A stretch of DNA of 64,000 nucleotides from assembly GCF_001651035.1 (NCBI RefSeq), contig NZ_LXRG01000110.1, forward strand, positions 310,001 through 374,000, written 5' to 3'. This DNA is from Halomonas sp. ALS9 (GTDB lineage Bacteria; Pseudomonadota; Gammaproteobacteria; Pseudomonadales; Halomonadaceae). Made by a program: the position numbers and the translations under genes. Below, in pieces: positions 33,758-43,128 of the stretch; positions within the stretch are counted from its first letter, which is position 1; the number at the start of each line of letters is the position of its first letter. The notes beneath the pieces were generated by a model. It was not told where the DNA came from, did no database searches, and saw only the letters and a program-made list of their open reading frames with translations.

Positions 33758-36009
33758 GGTTCCTTCCCCGACGCGGTCTGCATAAACTGAGTAATGGTGG
33801 CTTCTAGTTTATCAAGTTCAAGCGGTTTCGTGAGGTAAGCATTAAAGCCCGCTTCCAGACCGCGCTTGATGTCGCCAGGCATGGCATTGGCCGAGAGGGC
33901 GATCACCGGCAAGGTTTGCAGCTGTGGGTCGCGGCGCATTGCTTCTAATGTCTGGTAACCGTTCATACCCGGCAGGTGGACATCCATGAGTACCAGGGCA
34001 GGCGAGCAGTGACGCATTATTTCCAGGCCAATTTCAGCGCTGGACGCAATCTGCAGCGTTATCTCGCCCATCTCTTCAATGATATCTTCCATTAGCCGCT
34101 GATTGGCGGGGTTGTCCTCAATATACAGCAGTGTAAAGGCGTTGCTGGGCTGAGCATGAATCGGATGGGTCGCAGGATGCGCGTCGGCGCTAGTGTCTGC
34201 GTTAGCGCCTGGGCTAGCAGTGGGCAAGGTAAACCAAAAGGTGGCGCCTTGGCCGGGCTGGCTGTCTACCCCCAGCTCGCCGCTCATGCGCTCGACTAGC
34301 TCGCGGGTAATCGCCAGGCCAATACCGGAGCCTTCTATGCTGCCCCCTTCGGCATCCAGGCGATTAAAGGGCTCAAATAGTTCGTGCTGGCGTTCCGGGT
34401 CAATGCCAGGGCCTGTATCGGTTACGCTGATACGCACATGATCGACTAAATGCGCCACGCTAATATCGATTGAGCCGTTGGGGCTGTTGTACTTAATCGC
34501 ATTAGAGAGCAGGTTTAAAAGAACCTGTTTGGTGCGCGTGTAGTCGGCGTTTACTTGCCAGCGATCATTTGGCGAGGTGTAGCGAAGCTGGATGCCTGCC
34601 GCCTCGGCGCAGTCTTCTAAAGTGGAGCAGGCGTCGTTAAACACATTGGCGAGAATGATAGGTTCGATGGAGAGCGTCATGTGACCTGCTTCGATTTTAG
34701 CCAAATCAAGTACTTCATTAATCAGGCTGAGCAGGTGCTGGCCGCTTCTCTCGATTTGGGAGACCTGGCGTTGCTGCTTAACGCTAAGTGGTTCTCGGCG
34801 GCTATTAGCCAAAATCTGCGAGAACCCGATAATCGCATTTAGCGGGGTGCGCAGTTCGTGGCTCATTGATGAGAGAAATTCACTTTTCGCCCGGCTGGCG
34901 GTTTCCGCCTGGTCGCGGGCGGCGGCCAGATCGAGCATGACCTGTTCGCGCTCAGCCATTTGGCTGTAAAGATTGATCAACAGCGAGCAGGTGTCAGTAA
35001 ACGGTTGTAGCCAATCCAGCAGCGCCTGGTTCAGTGGCTGCTGGCTATTGGCGATGGCGTACATACCAATCAGATGTTCGCCGCTGAAAATAGGAACGCC
35101 CAGGTAGTTATGGAACGGCGTGTCCGCGATGGGAAAACCACTGCGTTTAATATGAGGGGCAATGTCGTCGGCAATGATCACTTCACCATAGGCAAAAACA
35201 CGCCCTAACATTGAATCTGGGTCGGTGAGTTTTAAACTGCCATTACGCAGTTGGTCTACCAGACTACGTGATTCTTCGTTCCAAGTGAGGTGGGTAATCG
35301 CATGAACTTTAAGTGCGTTGGTGGCGTTGGACGGCAATACCTCGCCAATCAGTGCGTAGTCACTATCGGTGAGCTCACGCAGCGCTTCCATCAAAAATAC
35401 CCAAAGCCGTTTTTCCGACATCAGCGCCTGATAGTCGGTAATACCTTGATGGAGAATTTTGAGCAACTGCTGCTCTTTTTGCATCATGCTAGCGGTCTGG
35501 GTGAGTTCCACCTGCAGCTTGTGTTGGCGGAGTAGCTCTTCAACCTGCCCCGCTAAACTGCCCAGTCGCTTTAAATCACGCTCGCTGAACTGACGCGGCT
35601 GGTGGTCAATAATGCACAGGGTGCCAATGGCTATGCCTTGGAGTGGCCGTATGGGGAAACCCGCGTAAAAACGGATGTTCGGCGAGTCTATGACCAGTGG
35701 GTTGTCTGCAAAGCGCTTGTCCTTATGGGTGTCTTCGATGACCAGCGGCCCATCGATGACGATGGCATGGGCGCAGAAAGAGAAGGCCCGGTCGGTTTCA
35801 CACACCTCAAGCCCTTGGTGTGATTTAAACCATTGCCGTTCTTGGTCTATTAACGACACTAAGGCGATAGGCACATCGAACAGGTCGCGGGCGAGTTGCG
35901 TCATGCGCTCAAACGCCTTGTCACTGGGCGTATCGAGTATCTTTAAATCATGCAAGGCCGCCAGGCGCTGTGTTTCATTTTGAGGGATGTCTGGGGCTTG
36001 CATGGCCAT
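33754..36009 (-). CDS. Hybrid sensor histidine kinase (GAF-GAF-HisKA-HATPase-REC)
   Basis: A 751-residue soluble kinase without membrane segments. Two GAF domains (about 20-165 and 200-355) precede the HisKA dimerisation domain with H-box MSHELRTPLNAIIGFSQIL, the ATPase domain with LLNLLSNAIKYN, DTGPGID and GSGIGLAITREL, and a C-terminal receiver with LYIEDNPANQ, LVLMDVHLPG and LTKPL. It overlaps the downstream phosphodiesterase response regulator by 4 bp. The second ATG at 36003 has a better-spaced GGA and may be the real start. The sensed signal is unknown. Confidence 0.92.
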   Translation of the reverse strand: MAMQAPDIPQNETQRLAALHDLKILDTPSDKAFERMTQLARDLFDVPIALVSLIDQERQWFKSHQGLEVCETDRAFSFCAHAIVIDGPLVIEDTHKDKRFADNPLVIDSPNIRFYAGFPIRPLQGIAIGTLCIIDHQPRQFSERDLKRLGSLAGQVEELLRQHKLQVELTQTASMMQKEQQLLKILHQGITDYQALMSEKRLWVFLMEALRELTDSDYALIGEVLPSNATNALKVHAITHLTWNEESRSLVDQLRNGSLKLTDPDSMLGRVFAYGEVIIADDIAPHIKRSGFPIADTPFHNYLGVPIFSGEHLIGMYAIANSQQPLNQALLDWLQPFTDTCSLLINLYSQMAEREQVMLDLAAARDQAETASRAKSEFLSSMSHELRTPLNAIIGFSQILANSRREPLSVKQQRQVSQIERSGQHLLSLINEVLDLAKIEAGHMTLSIEPIILANVFNDACSTLEDCAEAAGIQLRYTSPNDRWQVNADYTRTKQVLLNLLSNAIKYNSPNGSIDISVAHLVDHVRISVTDTGPGIDPERQHELFEPFNRLDAEGGSIEGSGIGLAITRELVERMSGELGVDSQPGQGATFWFTLPTASPGANADTSADAHPATHPIHAQPSNAFTLLYIEDNPANQRLMEDIIEEMGEITLQIASSAEIGLEIMRHCSPALVLMDVHLPGMNGYQTLEAMRRDPQLQTLPVIALSANAMPGDIKRGLEAGFNAYLTKPLELDKLEATITQFMQTASGKEP

Positions 36010-36055
36010 TCCAAAGTAGAGAATTATTAAAACATTCTAAAAGGTCGTTAGACCA

Positions 36056-36071
36056 ATAGGTAATTACCTAT
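36056..36071. promoter_or_regulatory. Palindrome upstream of histidine kinase operon
   Basis: A perfect 16-bp palindrome, ATAGGTAATTACCTAT, 47 bp upstream of the kinase start in the 82-bp gap after the aldehyde dehydrogenase stop. Candidate operator or start-region element. Next to it, GGTC-GTTA-GACC forms a short stem followed by TTTT on the minus strand. Confidence 0.45.
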
Positions 36072-36091
36072 CGGTTATTAATCTATCAGCT

Positions 36092-37447
36092 TTAGCCAAG
36101 ACCTATAAGTTTTATTAGCCAGCGTCGGTAAGGTGGGTAAAGTAGTCGGCTCGTGGCTCGTTTAGCCTGATAAAAAACGCCGCGCAAGTGGCTAAAACGC
36201 TCAAAGCCGTGGCGCCCATGGTAAGCCCCCATGCCGCTCTCACCGACGCCGCCAAAGGGCAACGAAGGCACTGCGTGATGGAGCAGCGTAGCATTAAACA
36301 CCAGCGCACCAGAGCGAGTTGCTTGCAGCAACTGCTGCTGTAAACCCTTTTCATGTGTGAAGGCATACAGCGCAAGGGGGTGAGGGCGGGCATTCACATA
36401 GCGTATTGCCGCGGCCATGTCACTAACGCCAATCACCGGTAGGCAGCGGCCAAAAATCTCCTCGCGCATCACCTGAAGCCCCTGGTGGGGGTCGATAATC
36501 AGCGCCGGGGCATAAGAGCCGTGATCAATAATTCTGCAGCCGTGGTCATGGGCTTCTTGTAGCATGGCATCCAGCCGTTGCTGATGGGCCGCATTAATCG
36601 CATGGGTGGCCGCGTTGGCAGAGGGGCGCTGCTGTTGAATAGCCTCGCTTAACGCTTTAACCAAGGCACTAATATGGCGGCTCTCAACCAGCACGTAGTC
36701 GGGGGCGATACAGGTTTGTCCGCCGTTCATGCCTTTCCCGAAAATAATATCCGCTGCCGCTTTAGCGAAATCTGCATCGCCTGCCACAATAGCAGGTGAC
36801 TTTCCGCCCAGCTCTAGTGTCACCGGGGTTAAATTCGTGGCGGCCGCCTGGGCGACTTGGCGGCCCACCGCCGTAGAGCCAGTGAATACCAAGTGGTCGA
36901 ATGGTAGCTCGCTAAAGCGACGTGCTACTTCTATATCGCCTTCGATTACTTTGAACTCTTCATGGGTGAAGTATTGCGGCACTAGGCGCTTTAGCAGAGC
37001 GCTGGTGGCGGGGCTGTGCTCGCTGGGCTTTAGCATTACCACATTGCCCGCTGCAAAGGCATCCACGACCGGCATGAGTGCCAGGCTCCAGGGATAGTTC
37101 CAGGGCGACATCACGCCGACCACGCCCAGCGGTTGAGGTGCGATGCGGGCCCGGGCAGGCATTAAACGCCATGGCATACTGGCCGAACCAGGGCGCATCC
37201 AGCGCCATAGATGCAGTCTGGCGTGGCGAATAGCGTGGAGCACCGCGCTAATTTCAGCCATGCGTATTTCCACGTCGCTGCGCTGACCAAAGTCCGTTTG
37301 AATCGCGCGGATAATCTCAAGCTGATGATGCTTGGTCATGCGCGCTAGGCGGGCTAACCGTTCACGCCGCAGCGTTAGCGTCGGGTAGGGCATTTGATCG
37401 GCAGCTTGGCGCTGCGTTTGAAAATCACCGGTCAGATCACGCGTCAT
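36092..37447 (-). CDS. Coniferyl-aldehyde-dehydrogenase-like aldehyde dehydrogenase
   Basis: A 451-residue NAD(P)-dependent aldehyde dehydrogenase that would oxidise an aldehyde to its acid. Motifs are SPWNYPWSLAL, FTGSTAVGRQVA (coenzyme), the general-base glutamate in LELGGKSPAI and the catalytic cysteine in MNGGQTCIAPDYVL. The short length and C-terminal hydrophobic tail (LLYPPYRRWLIKLIGLG) match CalB-like class-3 enzymes that act on long-chain or aromatic aldehydes; the tail may attach it to the membrane. AAGGA lies 6 nt before the ATG. The substrate is not certain. Confidence 0.88.
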   Translation of the reverse strand: MTRDLTGDFQTQRQAADQMPYPTLTLRRERLARLARMTKHHQLEIIRAIQTDFGQRSDVEIRMAEISAVLHAIRHARLHLWRWMRPGSASMPWRLMPARARIAPQPLGVVGVMSPWNYPWSLALMPVVDAFAAGNVVMLKPSEHSPATSALLKRLVPQYFTHEEFKVIEGDIEVARRFSELPFDHLVFTGSTAVGRQVAQAAATNLTPVTLELGGKSPAIVAGDADFAKAAADIIFGKGMNGGQTCIAPDYVLVESRHISALVKALSEAIQQQRPSANAATHAINAAHQQRLDAMLQEAHDHGCRIIDHGSYAPALIIDPHQGLQVMREEIFGRCLPVIGVSDMAAAIRYVNARPHPLALYAFTHEKGLQQQLLQATRSGALVFNATLLHHAVPSLPFGGVGESGMGAYHGRHGFERFSHLRGVFYQAKRATSRLLYPPYRRWLIKLIGLG

Positions 37448-37460
37448 GGCCTTTCCTTAT

Positions 37461-37476
37461 ATGCCGTTACCGGCAT
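37461..37476. promoter_or_regulatory. Inverted repeat just upstream of aldehyde dehydrogenase
   Basis: ATGCCG (37461-37466) and CGGCAT (37471-37476), 4-bp spacer, 14 bp upstream of the start codon and next to its SD. Could act as an operator or occlude translation. Confidence 0.35.
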
Positions 37477-37529
37477 GGCGTTAACGTTTAGTACGGCAGT
37501 TCAATCGCCGCATCTGCTTTCGTTGGCAT

Positions 37530-37581
37530 AGCCCGTTAATCTAGCCCGTTAATCTAGCCCGTTGATTTATCCCGTTGATCT
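37530..37581. repeat. 13-bp tandem repeat, four copies
   Basis: Units AGCCCGTTAATCT, AGCCCGTTAATCT, AGCCCGTTGATTT and ATCCCGTTGATCT at 37530, 37543, 37556 and 37569, with a partial fifth (AGCCAG). Placed in the divergent promoter region of the aldehyde dehydrogenase and the GNAT-like gene. Two units are identical, so the array is fairly young. Confidence 0.8.
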
Positions 37582-37612
37582 AGCCAGTGGGTATAGATGA
37601 TGAGTGTAAACG

Positions 37613-37624
37613 GTTTATATAAAC
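37613..37624. promoter_or_regulatory. Palindrome flanked by direct repeats before GNAT-like gene
   Basis: Perfect palindrome GTTTATATAAAC flanked by AGTGTAAA at 37603-37610 and 37629-37636 (26 bp apart), 50-70 bp upstream of the GNAT-like start. Its position fits a promoter/operator. Confidence 0.4.
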
Positions 37625-37672
37625 AGTTAGTGTAAAGTGGTCTTTTCGCTTCTACACGCTCGGGAAGGTGCT

Positions 37673-38845
37673 ATGCCGTTACCCCCACTGTCGATCACTA
37701 TTCTACCCACCATTGAGGCCGTTACAGCAAGCCAGTGGGATGCACTGGTAGATGACGATCAACCTTTTTTGCGTCACGCGTTTTTACACGCCCTGGAGGC
37801 CAGTGGATCTGTTAGCGAGACCACGGGTTGGGAGCCTTGTCACCTGAGTGTATGGCAAGACGCACAGCTGGTCGCGGCGATGCCGATGTATCGCAAGCAT
37901 CACTCCTATGGTGAGTATGTGTTTGATTGGGGTTGGGCGGAAGCCTTAGAGCGTGCTGGCGGCCGCTATTACCCCAAAGCTCTCAGCGCAGTGCCGTTCA
38001 CGCCGGTGCCCGGCGTTCGTACGCTCATCGCCAAGCACGCCGATGCCCGAGCCGTTCGCGCTCTGCTGGCCGACGCTTGGCGTGAACAGTGTGAAAGCCT
38101 TGATCTGTCTAGCTGGCACTTGCTGTTTGCCGATGAAGCGGACGTCGCCGCCTGGCAGGCCCAGTGCCCCGAGCTGATCAGTCGCGAAGGTGTGCAATTT
38201 CAATGGCGTGATCGCGGCTTTGGTGACTTTGAGGGCTTTCTGGCCAGCCTTACCTCGAAACGGCGTAAGATGATCAAGCGCGAGCGGCGCTTGGTCGCCG
38301 AGCAAGGCTTGAAGGTTGCCTATGTAGAGGGCGATGCGATTACCCCAGCGGATATGGCGCATTTCTATCGCTGCTATGCGATTACCTACCATGAGCGTGG
38401 TCGCCCACCTTATTTAAACCATGACTTTTTTGAACGCCTGCGCCAAACCATGCCCGAGGCAATGGTGCTGGTGCAGGCCTATATTGAAGATCGCCCGGTG
38501 GCGGCAGCGCTCTATTTCCGTGGCACTGAGTCGCTTTACGGACGTTACTGGGGAAGTGAAGTGGTGGCTGACTGCCTACACTTTGAGGCGTGTTACTACC
38601 AGGGCATTGAGTACTGTTTGCAGCATGGTTTAGCGCTATTTGATCCGGGTACCCAGGGTGAGCACAAACTGGTGCGCGGCTTCGCTCCCCAGCGGGTGCG
38701 TTCGCTGCACTACATTAGCCACCCTGGGCTGGCTGCCGGTGTCGCCCAGTTTTGTCATCAAGAAGGCGAACATGTCAGCGCCTACCGCGAAGCGGCCCAT
38801 CAAGCATTGCCATTTAAGCTGTTATTTGAGCTGCCATTTAAATGA
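37673..38845 (+). CDS. FemAB/GNAT-like peptidogalycan N-acyltransferase (COG3146 type)
   Basis: A 390-residue cytosolic protein of the large GNAT-like family named peptidogalycan biosynthesis/DUF482. Characteristic segments are VFDWGWAEALERAGGRYYPK, TSKRRKMIKRERR, the GRYWGSEVVADCLHFEACYYQGIEYC acetyl-CoA-type fold, and FDPGTQGEHKLVRGFAP. The enzymatic reaction of this family is not established. The ATG at 37673 has GGAAGG 4 nt upstream; a GTG twelve codons earlier is in frame but lacks an SD. Monocistronic. Confidence 0.85.
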   Translation: MPLPPLSITILPTIEAVTASQWDALVDDDQPFLRHAFLHALEASGSVSETTGWEPCHLSVWQDAQLVAAMPMYRKHHSYGEYVFDWGWAEALERAGGRYYPKALSAVPFTPVPGVRTLIAKHADARAVRALLADAWREQCESLDLSSWHLLFADEADVAAWQAQCPELISREGVQFQWRDRGFGDFEGFLASLTSKRRKMIKRERRLVAEQGLKVAYVEGDAITPADMAHFYRCYAITYHERGRPPYLNHDFFERLRQTMPEAMVLVQAYIEDRPVAAALYFRGTESLYGRYWGSEVVADCLHFEACYYQGIEYCLQHGLALFDPGTQGEHKLVRGFAPQRVRSLHYISHPGLAAGVAQFCHQEGEHVSAYREAAHQALPFKLLFELPFK

Positions 38846-39003
38846 CGCGCGGCTCGCTGGTGTTGCGCCTTGATGGCATAATGCGCGCCAATCAGCGCGT
38901 CTAGTGGAAGCAATTGCTGTTTTAATACGTCTTTTTTTATATTCAGCCTATTCAATCAGTTCTAAGGGATAGGCTGGAAGAGATAGGTTATCGGAGAGCA
39001 GTG

Positions 39004-39342
39004 ATGCGCAAATGGTTAGTAATGACATTGCTCGCTGTCTTGGCGCTGCTTCAATACGAGCTATGGTTAGGCAATGGCGGCTGGCGCGATTTGCAGCGCG
39101 TGGAGCAGCGGGTGGCAGTGCAAGAGGCGGCCAATGTGCCTATGCGCGAGCGCAATGCGCGGCTGGCGGCCGAAGTAACGGATTTAAAAACCGGGTTAGA
39201 CGCCATTGAGGAGCGGGCGCGAAGCGATATGGGCATGGTTCGCACCGACGAACAGTTCTTCTGGGTGCCGGGAGTCGCTATTCAAAATGAGCTGATCGGC
39301 ATCAATGCCGGGTTGGTCGCACCCCAGGGGCCGCGTCAATGA
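39004..39342 (+). CDS. ftsB: Cell division protein FtsB
   Basis: A 112-residue bitopic inner-membrane protein of the FtsQLB divisome complex. A single N-terminal membrane segment (about 2-21; LVMTLLAVLALLQYELWLG) is followed by a coiled coil (about 30-75) and the conserved C-terminal IEERARSDMGMVRTDEQFFW. A GTG immediately upstream (39001) is also possible, but the GGAG at 38993-38996 is better spaced for 39004. The stop overlaps the ispD start (ATGA), the usual ftsB-ispD linkage. Confidence 0.95.
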   Translation: MRKWLVMTLLAVLALLQYELWLGNGGWRDLQRVEQRVAVQEAANVPMRERNARLAAEVTDLKTGLDAIEERARSDMGMVRTDEQFFWVPGVAIQNELIGINAGLVAPQGPRQ

Positions 39343-40046
39343 GCCAAACTTGGCTAATTGTTCCCGCGGCGGGTCAAGGTCGCCGTATGGGGGCCGATAA
39401 GCCCAAACAGTACCTGAGCTTAGCCGACGAGCAGCCGGTGCTGGCGCATACCTTGGCGCGTCTTCATAGCGCTTTTCCAGCCGCTCGTTTGATGCTCTGT
39501 TTAGACGCCAGCGACCGCTGGTTTTCGCCACACTGGGTGCCTTTCGCAAAGTGGCAGCGGGTGCCGGGTGGCAGCGAGCGAATGGACAGCGTATTAAATG
39601 CGCTGCATGCCATGGCGGCTGCAGATGATGACGTTGTGATGGTGCACGATGTGGCCCGCCCCTGTATTACCGTGGGCGACCTTCAGGCGCTTTATCAAGC
39701 GGTGGCGACACACCCCGCGGGTGCGCTCTTGGCGATGCCAGTCGCTGATACCATGAAGCGTGCCGATGACCAGTGCCTAAGCGCGCGAACCGAACCCCGG
39801 GATGGCTTGTGGCACGCGCTAACGCCCCAAGGCTTTCGCTATGCACTGCTGCGACGAGCCCTGGAAACCGCTCGCCAGAAGCAAACGCTGGTGACCGATG
39901 AAGCCTCGGCGGTTGAAGCCTTGGGCGAGCATCCGCAGTTAATAAGCGGGCGCCGTGACAACCTTAAAATTACCCACCCGGACGACTTGGTGCTAGCAGC
40001 CGCGATTATGGCGGCCCAAACCGCTAACACTCCCGGCGGGCTTTAA
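39339..40046 (+). CDS. ispD: 2-C-methyl-D-erythritol 4-phosphate cytidylyltransferase
   Basis: MEP pathway step that makes CDP-methylerythritol. A 235-residue protein with the nucleotidyltransferase loop [17 protein letters not shown], metal/CTP site [10 protein letters not shown], and VTDEASAVE and KITHPDDL near the end. Start overlaps the ftsB stop by 4 bp; ispF follows after 17 bp, giving the conserved ispD-ispF pair. Confidence 0.96.
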   Translation: MSQTWLIVPAAGQGRRMGADKPKQYLSLADEQPVLAHTLARLHSAFPAARLMLCLDASDRWFSPHWVPFAKWQRVPGGSERMDSVLNALHAMAAADDDVVMVHDVARPCITVGDLQALYQAVATHPAGALLAMPVADTMKRADDQCLSARTEPRDGLWHALTPQGFRYALLRRALETARQKQTLVTDEASAVEALGEHPQLISGRRDNLKITHPDDLVLAAAIMAAQTANTPGGL

Positions 40047-40063
40047 TCACTAGGAGCTTAGTA

Positions 40064-40552
40064 ATGCGTATCGGCCACGGATTCGATGTACACCGCTTCG
40101 GCCCCGGTGATCATTTAATGATTGGTGGCGTTAAGCTGCCGTTTGAACACGGCTTCGTCGCCCACTCCGACGGTGATGTACTGCTCCACGCGATTAGCGA
40201 TGCGCTGTTGGGAGCCTGCGCGCTGGGCGATATTGGCCGCCACTTTCCCGATACCGACCCGACGTGGGCCGGCGCCGACAGCCGCGAGTTGTTGCGTCAT
40301 GTGGTCACGCTGGTGCAAAAACAGGGCTATGGAGTCGTCAATATCGACACCACGCTGATGGCCCAAGCACCTAAAATGGCGCCGCATATCGAAGCCATGC
40401 GGGAAGTCATTGCCGCTGATTTAGGCGTTACGCTTGGTCAAGTCAATGTTAAAGCCACCACCACCGAACGATTAGGTTTCACCGGGCGTGGTGAAGGCAT
40501 TGCCGCGGAGGCGGTGGTACTGCTTAACCGTGCTGAGGCGCTGAATGATTAA
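40064..40552 (+). CDS. ispF: 2-C-methyl-D-erythritol 2,4-cyclodiphosphate synthase
   Basis: MEP pathway enzyme forming MEcPP, homotrimer. The 162-residue protein shows the zinc/substrate motif [39 protein letters not shown] and [18 protein letters not shown], all complete. AGGAG lies 8 nt before the ATG. The 3' end overlaps truD by 8 bp. Confidence 0.97.
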   Translation: MRIGHGFDVHRFGPGDHLMIGGVKLPFEHGFVAHSDGDVLLHAISDALLGACALGDIGRHFPDTDPTWAGADSRELLRHVVTLVQKQGYGVVNIDTTLMAQAPKMAPHIEAMREVIAADLGVTLGQVNVKATTTERLGFTGRGEGIAAEAVVLLNRAEALND

Positions 40553-41576
40553 TATGCCTGAGTGGCAGCGCTGCCTGGATGCTCATTTCGGCCCACCCAA
40601 ACCGGGCCAGTACCGTGCCCAGCCGGAGGACTTCTGGGTCGATGAGCAGCTTGATTTTACTCCGGAGGCACACGGTGAGCATCTATGGTTGCGCGTTGAA
40701 AAGCGCAATCAAACCACGTTAGATGTGGTTAAGACCTTAAGTCGGCTTTGCGGCGTGACGCCCCGTGATATTGGTTACTCGGGCATGAAAGACCGTATTG
40801 CCGTCACCCGCCAGTGGCTGAGTGTGCATTTGCCCGGCCGTGACGCGCCGCCTGAGCTTGAGCAGTCGCTTACGGCGCTGGGCATCACTATCGTTGAGCA
40901 GGCACGCCACCCCCGTAAGCTGAAACGTGGCGTTCACCGCACCAATCGGTTTGTTTTGCGCCTGAGCGGTGAGGCCGTTGAGGCTGAAGATTTTGTCGGC
41001 CGCTGGGAAGCCCTTTGTCAGCATGGCGTGCCTAACTATTTTGGCCCCCAGCGCTTTGGTCTTGAAGGACGTAATCTTCAGCGTGCCGAAGCACTACTTA
41101 ACCGAGGTTGGCGCAAACGCGACGATCGCCAGGGTATGATGCTCTCCACGGCGCGCAGTTTTCTGTTTAATGAACTGCTTAGCGCGCGAATAGTGGATGG
41201 CACCTGGGCGCAGCCGCTGGCGGGCGATACGTTAATGCTGGACGGCACGCAAAGCGTGTTTCGTATCGACGCCTGCGATGCGACGCTACTGGCCCGCGCC
41301 GCTGAGCTAGATGTTCATCCCACCGGTGTGCTCTGGGGCGTTGGCGACGCTGGCGAAGGCGACGCTGCTGGTTATGAGGCGCGTTTGTTGCAGCACTACC
41401 CTGGGCTATGTAATGGCTTAGAACGTAGCGGGGTCAAACAGGCGCGCAGGGCGCTGCGCATGCGGTTGCTGGATTCCCAGATTAGCTGGGAACCTGGGGC
41501 TGTCCGGCTTTCGTTTTCACTGCCGCGGGGCAGTTTTGCCACCGCCGTGCTGGGTGAGCTGATGTTAGCGAACTGA
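40545..41576 (+). CDS. truD: tRNA pseudouridine(13) synthase TruD
   Basis: Makes pseudouridine at tRNA position 13. A 343-residue protein with the catalytic region [18 protein letters not shown] (Asp in KDR) and NYFGPQRFG with [11 protein letters not shown], plus the family insertion domain. GAGG 6 nt before the ATG supports the 8-bp overlap with ispF, implying coupled translation. Confidence 0.96.
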   Translation: MINMPEWQRCLDAHFGPPKPGQYRAQPEDFWVDEQLDFTPEAHGEHLWLRVEKRNQTTLDVVKTLSRLCGVTPRDIGYSGMKDRIAVTRQWLSVHLPGRDAPPELEQSLTALGITIVEQARHPRKLKRGVHRTNRFVLRLSGEAVEAEDFVGRWEALCQHGVPNYFGPQRFGLEGRNLQRAEALLNRGWRKRDDRQGMMLSTARSFLFNELLSARIVDGTWAQPLAGDTLMLDGTQSVFRIDACDATLLARAAELDVHPTGVLWGVGDAGEGDAAGYEARLLQHYPGLCNGLERSGVKQARRALRMRLLDSQISWEPGAVRLSFSLPRGSFATAVLGELMLAN

Positions 41577-41717
41577 TGCTATGAGCTGAATTTTGAGAAT
41601 TGATAGCGGTGGGCTGATCCAGTCGTTAGTGCCTGTTTAAATAATAAGGCCTAGAGGTTAGTAAAAGTGATGGATATAAGCCGCCTCGTTACGAGCTTAT
41701 GATCAAGGAGACCCGCC

Positions 41718-42464
41718 ATGCGGCGACTACTGCTTTCAAATGATGATGGTGTGCACGCACCTGGACTGCGTGCGCTGCACGATGCGCTGTTGGCCCATGC
41801 CAATATTCGCGTAGTGGCGCCTGATCGAGACCGTAGCGGTGCCAGCAACTCGCTAACTCTGTCACGGCCACTCTCGCTGACAGCATTGGATACCGGCTTT
41901 TATAGCGTCGATGGCACGCCCGCGGATTGCGTCTATTTGGGCGTGCATGGGGTATGGGACGAAAAGCCCGATTTAGTCATCTCAGGTATTAATCACGGCA
42001 GTAACCTGGGGGACGATGTGCTTTATTCAGGCACCGTCGCGGCGGCGATGGAGGGGCGCAACTTGGGAATGACGGCGATTGCCATGTCGCTATGTGGCGA
42101 GCGCCATTTTGCCACTGCCGCTAGAGTGGCCGCTACCTTAATCGGTGCTGCGGATCAGCTCTCGCTACCGCCGCGGACGCTGCTGAACGTCAATGTGCCC
42201 GATGTACCCTGGGAGGAGATTAAAGGCGTTAAAGTGACTCGCTTAGGCTATCGTGGGCCGGCAGAAAAACCGTTAGCAGTGCAAGACCCGCGCGGGCGCA
42301 CGCGCTACTGGATTGCGCCGGTAGCGGCCAATGCTGATGACGGTGATGATACTGATTTTGCTGCTGTCGAGGCGGGCTATGTGTCAATTACCCCCCTTCA
42401 AACAGACCTAACGCGGCACCCCGCGCTTAACGATGTGCAGGATTGGTTGGATGTTTTTGCCTGA
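41718..42464 (+). CDS. surE: 5'/3'-nucleotidase SurE
   Basis: A metal-dependent nucleoside monophosphate phosphatase of 248 residues, associated with stationary-phase survival. The N-terminal metal site [13 protein letters not shown] (DD pair) and the second site [26 protein letters not shown] are intact. AAGGAG lies 7 nt before the ATG. It leads the surE-pcm-DUF368-nlpD-rpoS cluster and overlaps pcm by 14 bp. Confidence 0.97.
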   Translation: MRRLLLSNDDGVHAPGLRALHDALLAHANIRVVAPDRDRSGASNSLTLSRPLSLTALDTGFYSVDGTPADCVYLGVHGVWDEKPDLVISGINHGSNLGDDVLYSGTVAAAMEGRNLGMTAIAMSLCGERHFATAARVAATLIGAADQLSLPPRTLLNVNVPDVPWEEIKGVKVTRLGYRGPAEKPLAVQDPRGRTRYWIAPVAANADDGDDTDFAAVEAGYVSITPLQTDLTRHPALNDVQDWLDVFA

Positions 42465-43128
42465 TATCTCTCCAGGAGAGCTGCGCGGTCGCGGCATGAC
42501 CTCCCAGCGCACTCGTGACCGTATGGTCGAACGCCTCATGCAACAAGGCATCAGCGATGCCCGGGTACTGGAGGTAATGGCGGGTGAGCCGCGTCACCTG
42601 TTTGTTGATGAAGCGCTGGCCCATCGCGCTTACGAAGATACCGCGCTACCGATTGGCTTTAGCCAAACGCTGTCGCAGCCGTTTATTGTGGCGCGGATGA
42701 CCGAGCTTGTGTTGCGGGCCTCGCCGCGCCGCGTCTTGGAGCTGGGTACGGGGTCTGGCTATCAGACGTTAATACTGTCGCGATTGGTAGAAGAGCTCTA
42801 CTCCATCGAGCGCATCAGCGCGCTACACGAGCGTGCGGCAGAGCGGTTAAGACGGCTAGCAGCACCTGCCACGCTGGCGGTGGCTGATGGCGGCTATGGT
42901 TGGCCTGACGCCGCACCGTTTGACGTTATTTTGCTAACCGCTTGTGCTCAGACACTGCCGACAGCGCTGCTAGAGCAATTGAGCCACGACGGGGTGCTGA
43001 TCGCCCCGTTAGAGGAGCCTGACGGTAGCCAGTGGCTTACTCAGGTAAAGCGCATCGGCAGTGCCTTTGAAAAGCGTCGGCTTGAGCCCGTGCGTTTTGT
43101 ACCCTTACTGCAAGGAGTAGTGGATTGA
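42451..43128 (+). CDS. pcm: Protein-L-isoaspartate O-methyltransferase
   Basis: Repairs isoaspartyl residues in aged proteins using S-adenosylmethionine. A 225-residue protein with the SAM motif [19 protein letters not shown] and family segments [15 protein letters not shown] and [13 protein letters not shown]. The ATG at 42451 has AGGA upstream and overlaps surE; a later ATG (42496) gives a shorter version but has no close SD. Overlaps the next gene by 4 bp. Confidence 0.95.
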   Translation: MFLPDISPGELRGRGMTSQRTRDRMVERLMQQGISDARVLEVMAGEPRHLFVDEALAHRAYEDTALPIGFSQTLSQPFIVARMTELVLRASPRRVLELGTGSGYQTLILSRLVEELYSIERISALHERAAERLRRLAAPATLAVADGGYGWPDAAPFDVILLTACAQTLPTALLEQLSHDGVLIAPLEEPDGSQWLTQVKRIGSAFEKRRLEPVRFVPLLQGVVD

